Below, in pieces: positions 8,459 to 17,505 of a stretch of 64,000 nt of DNA (positions are counted from its first letter, which is position 1; the number at the start of each line of letters is the position of its first letter). The notes under the pieces were generated by a model. It had not been told where the DNA came from. It did not search any database and saw only the letters and a list, made by a program, of their open reading frames with translations. Both the position numbers and the translations under genes were made by a program. The stretch is taken from the NCBI GenBank assembly GCA_016125185.1, contig WGMG01000002.1:62001-126000 (forward strand). Reading direction: 5' to 3'. The DNA comes from Armatimonadota bacterium. Lineage in GTDB: Bacteria > Armatimonadota > Fimbriimonadia > Fimbriimonadales > Fimbriimonadaceae.

Positions 8459-9391
8459 GTGATCGAGATTCATGGCGCTCCGTTCGACCTCGGCGGCGCT
8501 CGACAAGGGAGTCGGCTCGGACCGGACGCACTGAGGCTTGCGGGCCTCATTCCTTCGCTTTCTTCGACGGGTCAGACGGAAATCGTCGACCTCGGCAACT
8601 TACCCACCGACCTGCACGCGGAAGCGGGACCGGGAATCCCCTTCGCCAAAGCGGCAGGCGATGTCATCGTGCAGATCAAAGAACTCACGTCTCGAATCGT
8701 GGATCGTGGCAGCTTCCCAATCATGCTCGGAGGAGAGCATTCGATGGCCGCCGGTCCAATCGCGGCCCTTCTGGACCGATACGGCGACGAACTTGCGGTG
8801 CTGTGGATCGATGCGCACGCCGACCTGAACTACCCTGGAATTTCCCCATCGATGAATATCCACGGGATGCCGTTGGCGCTCTTGGCTGGCCTTTCCAGTG
8901 GGATGTCGGGCGCGGTCGACCAGGATTGGAACGAATTGAAGGAGCGCGTGGTCGGGCACACTCTTAAGCTCGACCAGGTTTGCTGGTTCGGCTTGCGGGA
9001 CGTCGATCCTGGCGAGAAGCAGTTGGCAAAGCAAGGCTTCCCCATCACCATGCATGAAATTGACCGGTACGGTGTGCTGGGATGCTGGGGCAAAATCGAC
9101 GAACGGCTCCGAAAGAACGGTTGTAAGTACCTCTACATATCGCTCGATGTGGACGCGATGGACCCGATTTTGGCCCCCGGCACCGGAACAGCGGTGCGTG
9201 GAGGTCTGACCTATCGCGAAGCGCACTTCTTGGCGGAGTTGATCTGCCAATCGTTGAACACGCCAGATGGGTACATACTGGTAGGGATGGATGTGGTCGA
9301 GGTGAGCCCGATCCACGACCGGAACAACGAGACGGCGACGGTGGCGGCGGAGTGGGTAGCGTCGCTCTTCGGCAAGAGCATTTTAGGATGA
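8459..9391 (+). CDS. rocF: Arginase/agmatinase-family ureohydrolase, probable arginase
   Basis: 310 residues with a GTG start. The family hydrolyses arginine (or related guanidino compounds) to ornithine and urea at a di-manganese centre. Metal and active-site motifs: GGEHSMAAG, WIDAHADLN and SLDVDAMDP, in the right order. The N-terminal GAPFDLGGARQGSRLGPDALR and the C-terminal GMDVVEVSP favour arginase over agmatinase. The stop overlaps the next start (ATGATGA), implying translational coupling to the isomerase. Confidence 0.88.
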   Translation: MIEIHGAPFDLGGARQGSRLGPDALRLAGLIPSLSSTGQTEIVDLGNLPTDLHAEAGPGIPFAKAAGDVIVQIKELTSRIVDRGSFPIMLGGEHSMAAGPIAALLDRYGDELAVLWIDAHADLNYPGISPSMNIHGMPLALLAGLSSGMSGAVDQDWNELKERVVGHTLKLDQVCWFGLRDVDPGEKQLAKQGFPITMHEIDRYGVLGCWGKIDERLRKNGCKYLYISLDVDAMDPILAPGTGTAVRGGLTYREAHFLAELICQSLNTPDGYILVGMDVVEVSPIHDRNNETATVAAEWVASLFGKSILG

Positions 9392-10350
9392 TGATTGAGA
9401 ACGGCAAGCGAATTCTGAAGCAGGAGGCCGAGGCGGTTCTGCACTGCGCAGCGAACCTGGATGGCGGATTTGAGACGGCGGCGGAGTGGATTCTTAACTG
9501 CACCGGCCGCGTGATCTGCTGCGGGGTCGGGAAGTCGGGTCATATCGCCAATAAGACGGCGGCGACGCTCGCCAGCACGGGCTCGCCTGCGTTCTTTATG
9601 CACGCGGCGGAGGCGGTTCATGGCGATCTGGGGATGGTCACCAAAGACGACATCATGCTGGTCTACACGCACAGCGGCGAGACCGACGAACTCGTGCGCC
9701 TGTTTCCAAGCTTTAAGGCGTCGGGCGCCAAGACGATTTTGATTACGGGTAGGCCGACCAGCACTGCCGCGAGGCTGTCCGACCTGGTGCTCGACACGGG
9801 AGTCCGCGAAGAGGCATGTCCGAACAACCTAGCGCCCACCACGAGCACGACGGTCATGATCGCCCTCAGCGATGCGCTCGCAATCTCAGTGATGGAGGCG
9901 CGCGGCTTTGGCAAAGAGGATTTTGCCCGGTACCACCCGGCGGGCGCGCTGGGCAAGCGGCTCTTGTTGAGAGTCGAGGACGTGATGCGCTCTCACGACG
10001 ACATCGCGATCGCCTCGCCAAGTAACACGGTGTTGGAGATCATGCAGAAGATCGCAAACGCGGGCGTGGGCGCGGCGTGCGTGGTCGACGATAGCGAGGC
10101 ACTGATCGGGTTCATCACAGAGGGCGACATCCGCCGCCAACTGCTGAAGCAACCAATCGAGATTGAGACCCAGGCTCAGCAGTTCATGAATACGACGCCG
10201 TCGGTAATCGAGCCGGACCTGCTCGCCATCGAGGCGCTTGAGGTGTTTCAGAACTCTCCGTTCAAAATCGGTGAAATGCCGGTGGTCAAAAATAGAAAGG
10301 TCCTTGGGCTTTTGATGCTCAAGGACCTTTTGCGTTCCGGAATCGTGTAG
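9388..10350 (+). CDS. kdsD: Arabinose-5-phosphate isomerase (KpsF/GutQ/KdsD family)
   Basis: About 320 residues. An N-terminal SIS domain (about 30-185; GVGKSGHIANKTAATLASTG and YTHSGETDE) is followed by two CBS domains (about 200-320; VEDVMRSHDDIA and FMNTTPSVIEPD). It converts ribulose-5-P to arabinose-5-P, the first step to KDO of LPS, implying a Gram-negative-type outer envelope. Start chosen at the ATGATG pair (9388/9391), which overlaps the arginase stop; the upstream GTG at 9352 would embed 36 bases in arginase. The C-terminal codons also form a perfect hairpin (10296-10330). Confidence 0.9.
   Translation: MMIENGKRILKQEAEAVLHCAANLDGGFETAAEWILNCTGRVICCGVGKSGHIANKTAATLASTGSPAFFMHAAEAVHGDLGMVTKDDIMLVYTHSGETDELVRLFPSFKASGAKTILITGRPTSTAARLSDLVLDTGVREEACPNNLAPTTSTTVMIALSDALAISVMEARGFGKEDFARYHPAGALGKRLLLRVEDVMRSHDDIAIASPSNTVLEIMQKIANAGVGAACVVDDSEALIGFITEGDIRRQLLKQPIEIETQAQQFMNTTPSVIEPDLLAIEALEVFQNSPFKIGEMPVVKNRKVLGLLMLKDLLRSGIV
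10296..10330. terminator. Bidirectional terminator hairpin inside the 3' end of kdsD
   Basis: An 11-base perfect stem, AAAGGTCCTTG (10296-10306) / CAAGGACCTTT (10320-10330), with a 13-base loop. U-rich flanks occur on both strands: TTTTG on plus, TCTATTTTTG on minus. It is 22 bases past the rpsR stop, and the two genes' stops are only 1 base apart, so it can end both convergent transcripts. Confidence 0.75.
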
Positions 10351-10351
10351 T

Positions 10352-10723
10352 TTATTCTTCGGCGGCGGGAGCGGCTGGTGCCGGAGCCGGAGCTTCGGAT
10401 CGTCGAGATTCACGCTTTTCGGTGTTCATCTCGGTGACGACGAACGGGATCAGCGCCATTTCTCGGGCTCGCTTGATCGCCTTGGCAACCTGTCGTTGCT
10501 GGCGGGCGGTGGTACCGCTCTGTCGCGACGAGATCATCTTGCCGCGATCGTTAATAAATTTTCGGAGAAGGGCGACGTCCTTGTAATCGACGACCTCAAT
10601 CTTGTTGAGGGTGAGGTAGCTCACCTTTCGCTTGCGTCGCGGACGTGCTTTCGACGAAACGTCGGCGTCCTTGTCCTTCATGGCGGCTTCAACCGTCAAT
10701 GCTTTGTTCAGATCTTCACTCAT
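10352..10723 (-). CDS. rpsR: 30S ribosomal protein S18
   Basis: 123 residues against about 75-80 for most S18 proteins. The S18 core is residues about 30-100: [31 protein letters not shown] (split here for reading), then [24 protein letters not shown] and ALIPFV. The N-terminus has about 28 extra charged residues and the C-terminus an [14 protein letters not shown] tail. The N-terminal Cys motif of some S18 proteins is absent. It is not beside rpsF/ssb/rplI as in most bacteria. A GGGGC-TTGC-GCCCC hairpin lies at 10742-10755 upstream of the start. Confidence 0.92.
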   Translation of the reverse strand: MSEDLNKALTVEAAMKDKDADVSSKARPRRKRKVSYLTLNKIEVVDYKDVALLRKFINDRGKMISSRQSGTTARQQRQVAKAIKRAREMALIPFVVTEMNTEKRESRRSEAPAPAPAAPAAEE

Positions 10724-10779
10724 GCTCGTGGTCTCCAGGCGGGGGCTTGCGCCCCGAGCGGTAGACGAGGAGTATACCT

Positions 10780-10835
10780 GAGATCGGGAGTTGGGAGTTG
10801 GCCCCGATAGATCGGGGTCTCCGCTTCGCTCCGAG
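10780..10835. repeat. Intergenic repeat-rich segment upstream of rpsR
   Basis: Contains GGGAGTTGGGAGTTGG (about 10789-10800), the perfect palindrome CCCCGATAGATCGGGG with 7-base arms (10802-10817), and CTCCGCTTCGCTCCGAG. It shares the GGAGTTGG unit with the gap at 5802. It resembles a REP-like element; no gene is seen. Confidence 0.45.
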
Positions 10836-10863
10836 AGTTGGCTAGAGGCTTGCGACTTTCAAG

Positions 10864-11724
10864 TCAATCGATCTGATTGGCGATCTTCAGCAAATTGTGC
10901 CAACTCGACTGGAGGTCCGAGATGAGCGGGGTTTGGGCACGGGCGATGGGGACGAGTTCTAGGTCGATGTCGGCCGCGATGATAGCCTCGACGCCGACCG
11001 GCGCCTCGACCAAGACTCGACCAAGTGGGTCGCAGATCATGGAGCCGCCAATGAACCCTTTGCCGCCTTCGTGGCCCACCAACTGGGCGAGGAAAGTGAA
11101 CACACCGTGCTCCTCGGAGATGGCTCGCACCAGGCGTTGGTAGCGCTCGTGATTCTCGATATGCTCGCTCCGAAAGCCACGCGCGGGCGAGGCCGACGGA
11201 ATGATCATGGCGGTCGCCCCGGCGACGGCGTTCAGCGTTGGGAACACGGAGTGCCACACATCTTCGCAGATCATGAGCGAAGTCCGGCCAACGCTGGAAT
11301 CGAGGACGCAGAGGTCGGTGCCTTTCGACACAAACCGGTCCTCGTCAAACACGCCGTAGGTCGGCAGAAAGAACTTCTGGTATGCCTTGATGAGCTGAAT
11401 GCGACTGCCATTGAAGCGGCAAAAGGCGGCCGAATTGTAGATATTGCCACCCAGAACTTCATAGAATCCGACTACGAATTCGAGCGGAGACTTGATTCGT
11501 CCCTCGACCCGGTTCTGAAGCTTTTGCACCAAGCTTTCGGCGCTTAGCGCGAGTTCGACCACGCCGCCTTCAAGAAAATAGCCAGTGGTGCTGGTCTCGG
11601 GGAAGAGGGCCAGTTGAATACCTTCGGAGGCACACTGCACCAGGTGGTCGGCGATGCGATCAAGATTGACCTCCAGTTTGCCTTTATCCGGAGAAAATTG
11701 AACAATACCGACGCTGACTGACAC
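10864..11724 (-). CDS. Carbon-nitrogen hydrolase (nitrilase superfamily amidase)
   Basis: 286 residues with the Glu-Lys-Cys catalytic triad visible: FPETSTTGY (Glu), KFFLPTYGVFDE (Lys, with the following DE loop), and MICEDVWHS (Cys). GGSMICDPLGR and later strands also fit. The sequence resembles the glutaminase domain of NAD synthetase and predicted amidases, but no synthetase domain is attached, so the substrate (amide, nitrile or N-carbamoyl) is unresolved. It is monocistronic: a 58-base gap separates it from the helicase gene upstream. Confidence 0.87.
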   Translation of the reverse strand: MSVSVGIVQFSPDKGKLEVNLDRIADHLVQCASEGIQLALFPETSTTGYFLEGGVVELALSAESLVQKLQNRVEGRIKSPLEFVVGFYEVLGGNIYNSAAFCRFNGSRIQLIKAYQKFFLPTYGVFDEDRFVSKGTDLCVLDSSVGRTSLMICEDVWHSVFPTLNAVAGATAMIIPSASPARGFRSEHIENHERYQRLVRAISEEHGVFTFLAQLVGHEGGKGFIGGSMICDPLGRVLVEAPVGVEAIIAADIDLELVPIARAQTPLISDLQSSWHNLLKIANQID

Positions 11725-11782
11725 GCTACCTCTTGTATACCAGTTCGAGATATTCGGGAGTTGGTTTCAGACGCGAAATGAG

Positions 11783-14047
11783 CTACGGCGATTCGCTTGG
11801 ATGCCAAGTGGCGAGGCGGTCGAAACCCGAGCCGCCGACTGCGGTTCGGACCAGTTGGATCATGCCCGCGCTGGAGTCACCCCAGGTCGTGAGGACGAGA
11901 CGCTTCTTGGCCCGTGTCATCGCCACGTACTGTAATCGGACCAGTTCTTCGCGTTCTTTGGCGGCTTTTTGTGTGCGGAGGTACTCGGCAGCGTAAGTGG
12001 ATTTGCCGCGTAGCCAGTAGCCGATCCAGCCCGTGTCGGCATCGAAGATCGGCGAGAAAATCGGGGGCGATTTGTGGTCCATTCCGTCGGCGATGATGAC
12101 TGTATCCCACTCGAGCCCCTTGGCTTTATGGATGGTCATGAGGGTGACCAACTCTTCGGATTCGTCGGTCGTAGCGGCGTCACCCTCGTCGTGGCGCAGG
12201 CGCTCAATGTTGCGGATCAACTCGGCGAACTCGCGAGCCGAAAGCTCGGGCGAATCCATCGCTAGGAGCAAGAGCTTGCGGACGTTTTCGATTCTACGCC
12301 GCCCCTCGGGAAGCGACAAAAGGTTCAAGAACAGGTCGGATTTATTGATGATTTTGGAAAGGACTTCCGACGCGGGGACGTGGTCTACCTGTGCTCGCAG
12401 GTCGAGGAACCAGGGCATGAATCGATCTAGTTTTTGCTGGTCCTCGGGGTCCAACTCCTGGTCCTGCTGCGGCTTGGCGAGAAGGACGATGGCGTCGAGC
12501 GAGAGCCCGACGATGGGACTGCGAAGCGTCGCCAACCATGCAAAGTTTTCATGCCGCGATGAGACGGCAAGGAGTGCGTTGACGAGATCGCGAACTTCGG
12601 ACCGGGCGAAGAACTGCGATTGCCCCGCGTTCATACGGACGCCGATGCCTCGTCGCTTCAGCGCAGCCTCGATGGCTTCGGCCTCGCGATGGCGACGAAT
12701 GAGGATGCAAATGGAGTTTAGATTTACTCCGCTCGCCTTTTGCTGAGCCACGTATTCCGCCAACTCATGCCAGTTCGATTTCGACGTAAGATGGATTCGC
12801 TCGACGGCGTCGTAGGTCACGTCTTCGTCGAAGTCCTCGTAAGTGCCAGACAAGAAGTAGTCGGCTCCGAACGCCTGACTGAAGACGACATCGACCATGT
12901 TGATGATCGTTTTGTCGGACCGGAAGTTGCGCGACAGCTTGAGGAACCCTTGACGAGCGCGGTCCTTGAACATCGCGACGTCCGCATTGCGGAATGCGTA
13001 GATCGACTGTTTGCCGTCTCCGACCAGCATTTTCGATTGGCTGTCGATGGCATCGAAGAGGCGAAACTGATTGCGGTTGAGGTCTTGCGATTCGTCAACA
13101 ATAACGTGGAGAAACTGATCCGAAACGCGGTGGCGCACTTGCGGTGAGGTCTCCAACAGACGTACCGCGCGACTCTCCAACCCGTCGAAGTCGATCATCC
13201 GCTCGGCGCTCAGCATCCGCTCGTATCCGGCCCAGGCGTAGAGGGCGAGTTGAGCGAGGCCGCAGGTCAGGTTCGCGATGGTCAACTCGTCGTCCTGCAC
13301 GGTTCGCAACCATGAGTACTTCGTCTTCTCGCCGCGAATTTTCCCCGCTTCTTGGTAGGCGACGTCCCGCCAAGGGACGCCGATGGTGCTCGCGATGGCA
13401 TTGCGCATGTATTCCGGCAGGTGCTTGATCAGTTCCTCTTGGGTCACTTCCAGAAAGTGCTCACCGGACTGGTAGAGGTCCTCAAAATACGACGGCTCGT
13501 GGCCACTAGATCGCATCTGGTTAAGGATTTTGATCGCCTCGCTTTCCAGCTTTTCGTAAGCACCGATCTGTCCGTATTCGGCGCGGCCCACGGTCGCACG
13601 AACGAACATGGCGATGAGTTCGTTATCGTCATCCTCGGCCGAATTGATCACGAACCGGACGGCGTCACGCTTGAGTCGATCCGACTCTCCGCCTCCGGCC
13701 AGTTCGAATTTCGGGTCCATTCCCGCCTCGACTGAGTTCTCACGCAGGAGCTTTTCATAGAACGAGTGGATCGTCTGGATCGGACCAGTTTCCGCCTCTT
13801 GGGCCTCTTCGAACAGCTCCTTCTCAAACAGCCGGTCGACGATTCGCCGCTTCATTTCGGCGGCCGCCTTGTTGGTGAAGGTGATGGTGAGAATCTGCGA
13901 AGGGCGAACGCCGAACTCCTGCACGAGGCGGAGGTAGCGTTCAACGACGACAAACGTCTTGCCTGAGCCGGCCGACGCCACAACGACCGAGGAACCCTCG
14001 TTTTGGGCGATGATGTCGACCTGTTCTTGGGTGGGCTTATTAGCCAC
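11783..14047 (-). CDS. UvrD/AddA-like superfamily 1 helicase
   Basis: About 755 residues. Motifs in order: Q-motif region PTQEQVDIIA, Walker A ASAGSGKT (24-31), TFTNKAAAEMKRR, Walker B VDESQDLN, LSRNFRSDKTI, LMTIHKAKGLEWDTVIIADG, and AMTRAKKRLVLTTWG. It unwinds DNA 3'-5'. It lacks the C-terminal nuclease domain of true AddA/RecB (about 1200 aa). The GTG start at 14047 is chosen because GGTGGAGG lies 5 bases upstream; it overlaps the stop of the partner gene by 8 bases. Acting with that partner, it probably forms an AddAB-like double-strand-break repair complex. Confidence 0.85.
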   Translation of the reverse strand: MANKPTQEQVDIIAQNEGSSVVVASAGSGKTFVVVERYLRLVQEFGVRPSQILTITFTNKAAAEMKRRIVDRLFEKELFEEAQEAETGPIQTIHSFYEKLLRENSVEAGMDPKFELAGGGESDRLKRDAVRFVINSAEDDDNELIAMFVRATVGRAEYGQIGAYEKLESEAIKILNQMRSSGHEPSYFEDLYQSGEHFLEVTQEELIKHLPEYMRNAIASTIGVPWRDVAYQEAGKIRGEKTKYSWLRTVQDDELTIANLTCGLAQLALYAWAGYERMLSAERMIDFDGLESRAVRLLETSPQVRHRVSDQFLHVIVDESQDLNRNQFRLFDAIDSQSKMLVGDGKQSIYAFRNADVAMFKDRARQGFLKLSRNFRSDKTIINMVDVVFSQAFGADYFLSGTYEDFDEDVTYDAVERIHLTSKSNWHELAEYVAQQKASGVNLNSICILIRRHREAEAIEAALKRRGIGVRMNAGQSQFFARSEVRDLVNALLAVSSRHENFAWLATLRSPIVGLSLDAIVLLAKPQQDQELDPEDQQKLDRFMPWFLDLRAQVDHVPASEVLSKIINKSDLFLNLLSLPEGRRRIENVRKLLLLAMDSPELSAREFAELIRNIERLRHDEGDAATTDESEELVTLMTIHKAKGLEWDTVIIADGMDHKSPPIFSPIFDADTGWIGYWLRGKSTYAAEYLRTQKAAKEREELVRLQYVAMTRAKKRLVLTTWGDSSAGMIQLVRTAVGGSGFDRLATWHPSESP

Positions 14048-16868
14048 TTGTGCCTCCACCGAAGTCGAAAATGTCGTCCGAGCTGCCCAGTGACTGGCGG
14101 CACAGATCCGCGTAGGAGCAGTAGGTGCAGTGGTCGCCGGCACGAGTCGTCATCTGCCCTGAAACCGCGATCGCTTTCGGGTTTCGAAGAAGGTCCTTCA
14201 TGCGGTCAGCGAGTTCGATTTTGTTGCCAAACTGCCGCGACAGATTTAGGACCAGGAACTGCTCTCCTTGCTTGTTGAGGTGCGTGAACTCCGAGAAAAG
14301 CAGGGTGGTGCGGTGATCGCTCAGGCCATCGATCTCAAGTCGAACTTCGGAGACACCCTCCCAGGCGGATGCAAAATACATCCCGTATTCGGACAGGTAG
14401 AGGTCGATGGCGGCCTCCTTGGTGTCCTTTGGCGGCGTGCGGCGGTAGAGGTGGACGATCCGTACGCCATCTTGGTCGGTGATACCTTCGACCTTGCCGC
14501 TCAAGCGGTACTTGAAGCGCTCAGGATTGAGCTGAGGATCACCAAACTTGACATCGAGGACCGTGTTTCTGGGATCGCGACCCCATAGGTCGCGGGAGGC
14601 GAATTCGCGTTCGACCAAGCCTTCGACGAGCCGCGTGGAGCCGTGGTACATCATCTCAAACTCCCACGCAGGCAGGCGGGGCCGAAGTTCGTCCAGGTAT
14701 TCGTCCAGCACGCGCTTTATCTCCGCCCTCGCGGCGCGGATATCAGAGATGGTCAGCAGTTGGGCTCTTCGCGGGACTTCGAGGAGCCAACCCCAATGGT
14801 CGTTTGCCTGCTGTTGCTCGGGGAGGAGGCGTTCGGCGGAAAATTTGTAGTTGCACTCGACCAGCGAGCGGAGGGAACGCGGGTTGACGTCAGCCATGTC
14901 GAAGCGAACGGTCTCGACGGCACGCTCGTCTTTCAGCACGTTATCGACCGACTGCAGAGTGGGATGCTGGATTCGTTCGGCGATAGCGATGTCGCGGGGA
15001 GATTGGCACTCATCGACCGGCGGCGTAAGCAACCGTCGAGGATGGACGACGGCCCCCTCAATTCCGCAGATGCGCTTAACCTCCTCCAGGTAAAAGGCGG
15101 GAACATTGTCGGATTCACCGTCCGACATCGGATAGCTGAAGTAGAGGGCCTTTGCCGGGCAGGCACAGACTCGGTAAAAGAGGTCGCGCTCACTCCGCGC
15201 GATGTCGAAGGAGTCGTTCATGGGGGGGCCGTCTATCAGTTCGGACAAGCGGCGCTTGAGGTCGTCGCTGAGAATCGCGTCCTCTGACCGGCGGCGCGGG
15301 AATGAGCCTTCGAGCATGCCGAGGACGAAAAGATTATCGATGTCGCTCAGCTCTTCGGGCGAAGAAACCAACAGCACCCCATCGCCAGTGCTGGGGACGC
15401 TGACGTCGCTCATCCCCCAGACGCGCTCAGCGTGGGAAAGCCAGTCGTGATACGTCATTGGATCGGGCGTCTGGATGAGCTGAATCGTGGCATCCTGGGC
15501 GAGATTGGAGAGCATTGAGGTTTGGGCACGAAGGTCACGCTCTTGGGCGTTGTCAAGCCATGGAGCGGACTCAAGGAAGGTCTTGAGCTCTGAATGCCAA
15601 TCTGCCGGTCCTCGTGCCTTCTCGAAACAAGTGGTGCGGAACGTGCGAAAGTGGCTCAGCACGACGCGGACACTGTCGTCGATCTCGGTCGAATGGTCGA
15701 GGTAGTTGCCGAGGGCTTCCCAGTCCTTCTCAGGTCCGTGGTGAACTTCATTAAGGAGTTGGGTGAGATCGTCAATACCGAAGTAGGAGGTCCTGAGTGG
15801 CGTCGCGAGGACGCGAACGTCATCCGACGCGACCGCCTTGAGTGCAGCCAGCGTGACCTTAGCGAAGCCGCTCGCGAGGAGCGGGATTCGGCGTCGGCTC
15901 TCGACGGGTACGCCCAAGCTCTCGCCAGCGTGGAGCAGGATTGGGCCGTATTTGTCGAGATTCCGCGTCAGGATGGCGGTCGCGGCGTAATCGCCGATCT
16001 CTAAACACCGCCGCAATGCCCATTCACATTCCGCGAGCGGATCGCCGCAACAGTGAAGCTCGACCCAGTCGAGGTCTGCCCCCGAATATTTTTCTTTGGC
16101 GAAAAGGTTGTTGATGAGACGACTTCCCTCTCCCGGCTCGGCGGGACTAACTTCCAGTTCTGCGGCAACCACCTTCGACAGTTGGAAGATGTCTCCATCG
16201 GTGGCGTGACGGTCGAGGATAACCTCGACCTCCGCCCCTTCCTCGACCAGCCACTTGATCCAGCGAATCGCCATCGGGTGGACCGTACTGCCCATGAAGA
16301 ACTGAAGGCGCGAATCCTGGCCGTCGGTATCGATATTTGTATCCAGGCACTCGGCGATCATCTTGGCGACGATGGTGGCGTTCGCGCGTTCCAGCAAAGA
16401 GATGACCTCGTTGAAGATTTCGATCAGCTCGCCGATCTTGGCAAGACCGGTTTGAGCCGCCAGACGTTGGACGTCCACCGTGTTGGCGCCGATAACGCCC
16501 CAGTGCCCCAGTTCGCGAAAAGCTTCCAGCAGGCACTCATGGAAGCCGGGCATATCTGCCACCTTGCGGAACGGGCTATCCGACCCAATTTCTGAGCAAA
16601 CGATGGAAATGGCGGTGAGAATTTGGCGCGAAGTCGCGATGAGACGCGGCGGCATTCCGGTGAGGAGGTGCACCTGGCGAACGACTTCGCCGAACGATTT
16701 GACGTCGACCATCGTTTGGTCGCCCAACTGCGCGCGGAGCATCGGCAACTGAGAGTCGTTTAGGGAGGTCACAAGGCCATATTCGTTTTGCCCGAACCTC
16801 TGCACCAGTCGAGTTACGTTTTTGGGCCCAGGAATGATGCTAATCACGTCCAAACGACCCTTCGGCAT
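14040..16868 (-). CDS. AddB-like protein with Fe-S cysteines and degenerate PD-(D/E)XK nuclease domain
   Basis: 942 residues. The N-terminus (VISIIPGPKNVTRLVQRF) sits where AddB has a Walker A but lacks GKT, so it is an inactive helicase-like half. AddB-type iron-sulfur cysteines are present: Cys672 (LVECNYKF) and Cys914, Cys917, Cys923 (HCTYCSYADLC). The nuclease core between them reads SGKVEGITDQDG (about 790-802) and VRIVHLYRR (about 802-810), where active enzymes have a G-x-x-D-R-x-D then DYK pattern. The key Asp and Lys are not evident, so it may be a structural and not catalytic subunit. The helicase gene follows with an 8-base overlap. Confidence 0.78.
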   Translation of the reverse strand: MPKGRLDVISIIPGPKNVTRLVQRFGQNEYGLVTSLNDSQLPMLRAQLGDQTMVDVKSFGEVVRQVHLLTGMPPRLIATSRQILTAISIVCSEIGSDSPFRKVADMPGFHECLLEAFRELGHWGVIGANTVDVQRLAAQTGLAKIGELIEIFNEVISLLERANATIVAKMIAECLDTNIDTDGQDSRLQFFMGSTVHPMAIRWIKWLVEEGAEVEVILDRHATDGDIFQLSKVVAAELEVSPAEPGEGSRLINNLFAKEKYSGADLDWVELHCCGDPLAECEWALRRCLEIGDYAATAILTRNLDKYGPILLHAGESLGVPVESRRRIPLLASGFAKVTLAALKAVASDDVRVLATPLRTSYFGIDDLTQLLNEVHHGPEKDWEALGNYLDHSTEIDDSVRVVLSHFRTFRTTCFEKARGPADWHSELKTFLESAPWLDNAQERDLRAQTSMLSNLAQDATIQLIQTPDPMTYHDWLSHAERVWGMSDVSVPSTGDGVLLVSSPEELSDIDNLFVLGMLEGSFPRRRSEDAILSDDLKRRLSELIDGPPMNDSFDIARSERDLFYRVCACPAKALYFSYPMSDGESDNVPAFYLEEVKRICGIEGAVVHPRRLLTPPVDECQSPRDIAIAERIQHPTLQSVDNVLKDERAVETVRFDMADVNPRSLRSLVECNYKFSAERLLPEQQQANDHWGWLLEVPRRAQLLTISDIRAARAEIKRVLDEYLDELRPRLPAWEFEMMYHGSTRLVEGLVEREFASRDLWGRDPRNTVLDVKFGDPQLNPERFKYRLSGKVEGITDQDGVRIVHLYRRTPPKDTKEAAIDLYLSEYGMYFASAWEGVSEVRLEIDGLSDHRTTLLFSEFTHLNKQGEQFLVLNLSRQFGNKIELADRMKDLLRNPKAIAVSGQMTTRAGDHCTYCSYADLCRQSLGSSDDIFDFGGGTSG

Positions 16869-16894
16869 GGCGTTATCAAGTGTAACATGAGCAA

Positions 16895-17473
16895 GTGCCT
16901 CCGCGCATTTGGAATCTTCGACGACAGCTGCTAGGAAACGTTATTCCCCTTCTCTTCGGCATCGTCGTCGGGGTCTTTATGTTCGTGCTCCCGCTGGCCC
17001 TGCGAATTGTGGCGGGAATCGCGGCTGCCTATTTTGGTATCAATGTCTGGGGCTTCTACGAAAATGAGAAGATCGATCGGGAGTTGCGCAAGCTCACCCA
17101 GTCCAACGGAGAGTTGATCGGGTTCGTCTATCTTCAGCCCCCAACGATGTACGACGCCCACGCCGAGGTCGGCATCCTGACCGTGGCAGAGAGCTACTTG
17201 GAGATCTCTTCGGAGCGGGGTGGCATTGTCCTCAATCGGAGCGATATCGTGGCCCTCAACCGACGATACAACATCCATTCTGTGCTTCTGCTCGGCGGCT
17301 GGATCGTACTGGAACTCAAGAACGGCTCCGAGTTCAAATTCGAGAGCCGGAAGTTCCCAACTATGCACATGAGCAAGCTACGGACGGACCAGCTCTTTCT
17401 CGACCTGGCCTTGTGGCACGGCGAACCGGAGAAGTGGCGGTCGATGGCCAAATATGAAAAAAGCCCCGCCTAA
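16895..17473 (+). CDS. Hypothetical membrane protein, 192 aa
   Basis: No family recognised. A hydrophobic stretch at residues about 13-50 (NVIPLLFGIVVGVFMFVLPLAL and RIVAGIAAAYFGINVWGF) suggests two transmembrane helices. A cytosolic beta-rich domain follows, resembling a PH-like/GRAM fold in layout (YLEISSERGGIVLNRSDIVAL, then GGWIVLELKNGSEFKFESRKF); that comparison is only impressionistic. The start is GTG 16895, 26 bases from the divergent AddB-like gene. Its stop codon lies in the loop of a terminator hairpin. Confidence 0.65.
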   Translation: MPPRIWNLRRQLLGNVIPLLFGIVVGVFMFVLPLALRIVAGIAAAYFGINVWGFYENEKIDRELRKLTQSNGELIGFVYLQPPTMYDAHAEVGILTVAESYLEISSERGGIVLNRSDIVALNRRYNIHSVLLLGGWIVLELKNGSEFKFESRKFPTMHMSKLRTDQLFLDLALWHGEPEKWRSMAKYEKSPA

Positions 17474-17487
17474 GCGGGGCTTCTTTG
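17461..17487. terminator. Bidirectional terminator between membrane protein and flagellin
   Basis: AAGCCCCGC (17461-17469) / GCGGGGCTT (17474-17482) with loop CTAA, then CTTTGTT on plus and a T-run (TTTTTTCATAT) on minus. The TAA stop of the plus-strand gene is inside the loop. It serves the flagellin gene on the other strand as well. Confidence 0.85.
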
Positions 17488-17505
17488 TTATCCCAGATTC
17501 TTCTC

